In this document: piece by piece, positions 63,759-64,000 of the stretch
How positions within the stretch are numbered: position 1 is the stretch's first letter
Layout: each line of letters starts with the position of its first letter
Assembly: GCF_007665395.1 (NCBI RefSeq)
Contig: NZ_VDND01000002.1
Coordinates: 186,001-250,000, forward strand
Reading direction: 5' to 3'
Length of the DNA: 64,000 nt
Source of the DNA: Pseudomonas oryzihabitans
GTDB lineage: Bacteria; Pseudomonadota; Gammaproteobacteria; Pseudomonadales; Pseudomonadaceae
The notes under the pieces: model-generated
Seen by the model: the letters and a program-made list of their open reading frames with translations, nothing else
Told to the model about the DNA's origin: nothing
Databases searched by the model: none
Position numbers and translations under genes: made by a program

Positions 63759-64000
63759 TGAACCAGGTCCGCTATCGCATCCAGCACGACACCCACTATC
63801 GCTACGAGGCCCCGGTGTCGCTGTCGCAGCAACTGCTGCACCTGTTGCCGCGCGACTGCGCCTGGCAACGCTGCCTGTCCCGGCAACTGGCCATCCTGCC
63901 CGCGCCGACCCAGCGCCAGGACGCCACCGATGCCTTCGGCAATCCGCTGACGCGACTGGCCTTCGAGCGGCCGCACGACGAACTCTACGTGGGCACCGAC
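63758..64000 (+). CDS. Transglutaminase family protein, N-terminal part (truncated by window end)
   Basis: The first 81 codons are visible: MNQVRYRIQHDTHYRYEAPV and LSQQLLHLLPRDCAWQ match the N-terminal beta domain that precedes the papain-like transglutaminase core in this family. The ATG overlaps the preceding stop, and no stop occurs before the end of the window. The active site lies beyond the visible part. It completes the transglutaminase / ATP-grasp / alpha-E / transglutaminase order. Confidence 0.85.
   Translation, partial: MNQVRYRIQHDTHYRYEAPVSLSQQLLHLLPRDCAWQRCLSRQLAILPAPTQRQDATDAFGNPLTRLAFERPHDELYVGTD

Overview
The window is a stretch of a high-GC Pseudomonas chromosome. Gene content and order (cdsA-dxr-rseP-bamA-skp-lpxD-fabZ-lpxA-lpxB-rnhB-dnaE-accA-tilS-pyrG-kdsA-eno-ftsB-ispD, then gfnR/adhC-fghA-ispF-truD-surE-pcm-nlpD-rpoS-rsmZ-fdxA-mutS and pncC-recA-recX) match the conserved block of Pseudomonas core genomes. 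Many genes overlap by 4 to 26 bases or sit a few bases apart, so they are probably co-transcribed. I did not fix the species; protein divergence suggests something outside the P. aeruginosa species itself.

Layout. 1-21028: envelope and lipid A genes (CDP-DAG, MEP pathway, site-2 protease, BAM, Skp, Lpx, FabZ), then DNA replication, fatty acid, tRNA, CTP, KDO and glycolysis genes, FtsB and IspD. 21025-21170: a small inverted-repeat element between ispD and a convergent baeRF3-type gene. 22437-25450: a LysR regulator divergent from the glutathione-dependent formaldehyde pathway. 25517-30584: ispF to rpoS. 30613-30953: rpoS terminator, GacA upstream activating sequence, and the RsmA-sequestering sRNA rsmZ. 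30979-33947: fdxA and mutS. 34040-41504: a hybrid histidine kinase and a complete 2-ketogluconate (kgu) operon with its repressor ptxS and two perfect PtxS operators; in the usual Pseudomonas order mutS lies next to pncC-recA, so this block looks like an insertion into that junction. 41623-43771: pncC, SOS-controlled recA, recX. 43772-44149: repeats including a REPIN. 44150-48726: LOG-family protein, small secreted protein, DTW-domain tRNA modification enzyme, EamA transporter, ErdR-like regulator and DgkA.

The most unusual region is 48826-56526, a 7.7-kb integrative element flanked by a 16-bp direct repeat (att core). It has a tyrosine integrase at its left end, a serine recombinase with a res-like site array, an array of about five iteron-like repeats, two HTH-bearing proteins, palindromic operator-like sites, a six-gene operon of unrecognised small proteins, and one oppositely oriented low-GC membrane protein at the right end. 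No capsid, terminase, tail, relaxase or conjugation gene is visible. It is inserted into the 3' end of a zinc-ribbon/metallopeptidase gene: the native last 28 codons are stranded at the left end, and the element supplies a replacement C-terminus of 18 codons.

57970-64000 holds the start of a transglutaminase / ATP-grasp / alpha-E gene cluster, a widespread predicted amide-ligase and peptide-processing locus of poorly known function, running off the window's right end. A second copy of the small inverted-repeat element (57683-57825) precedes it.
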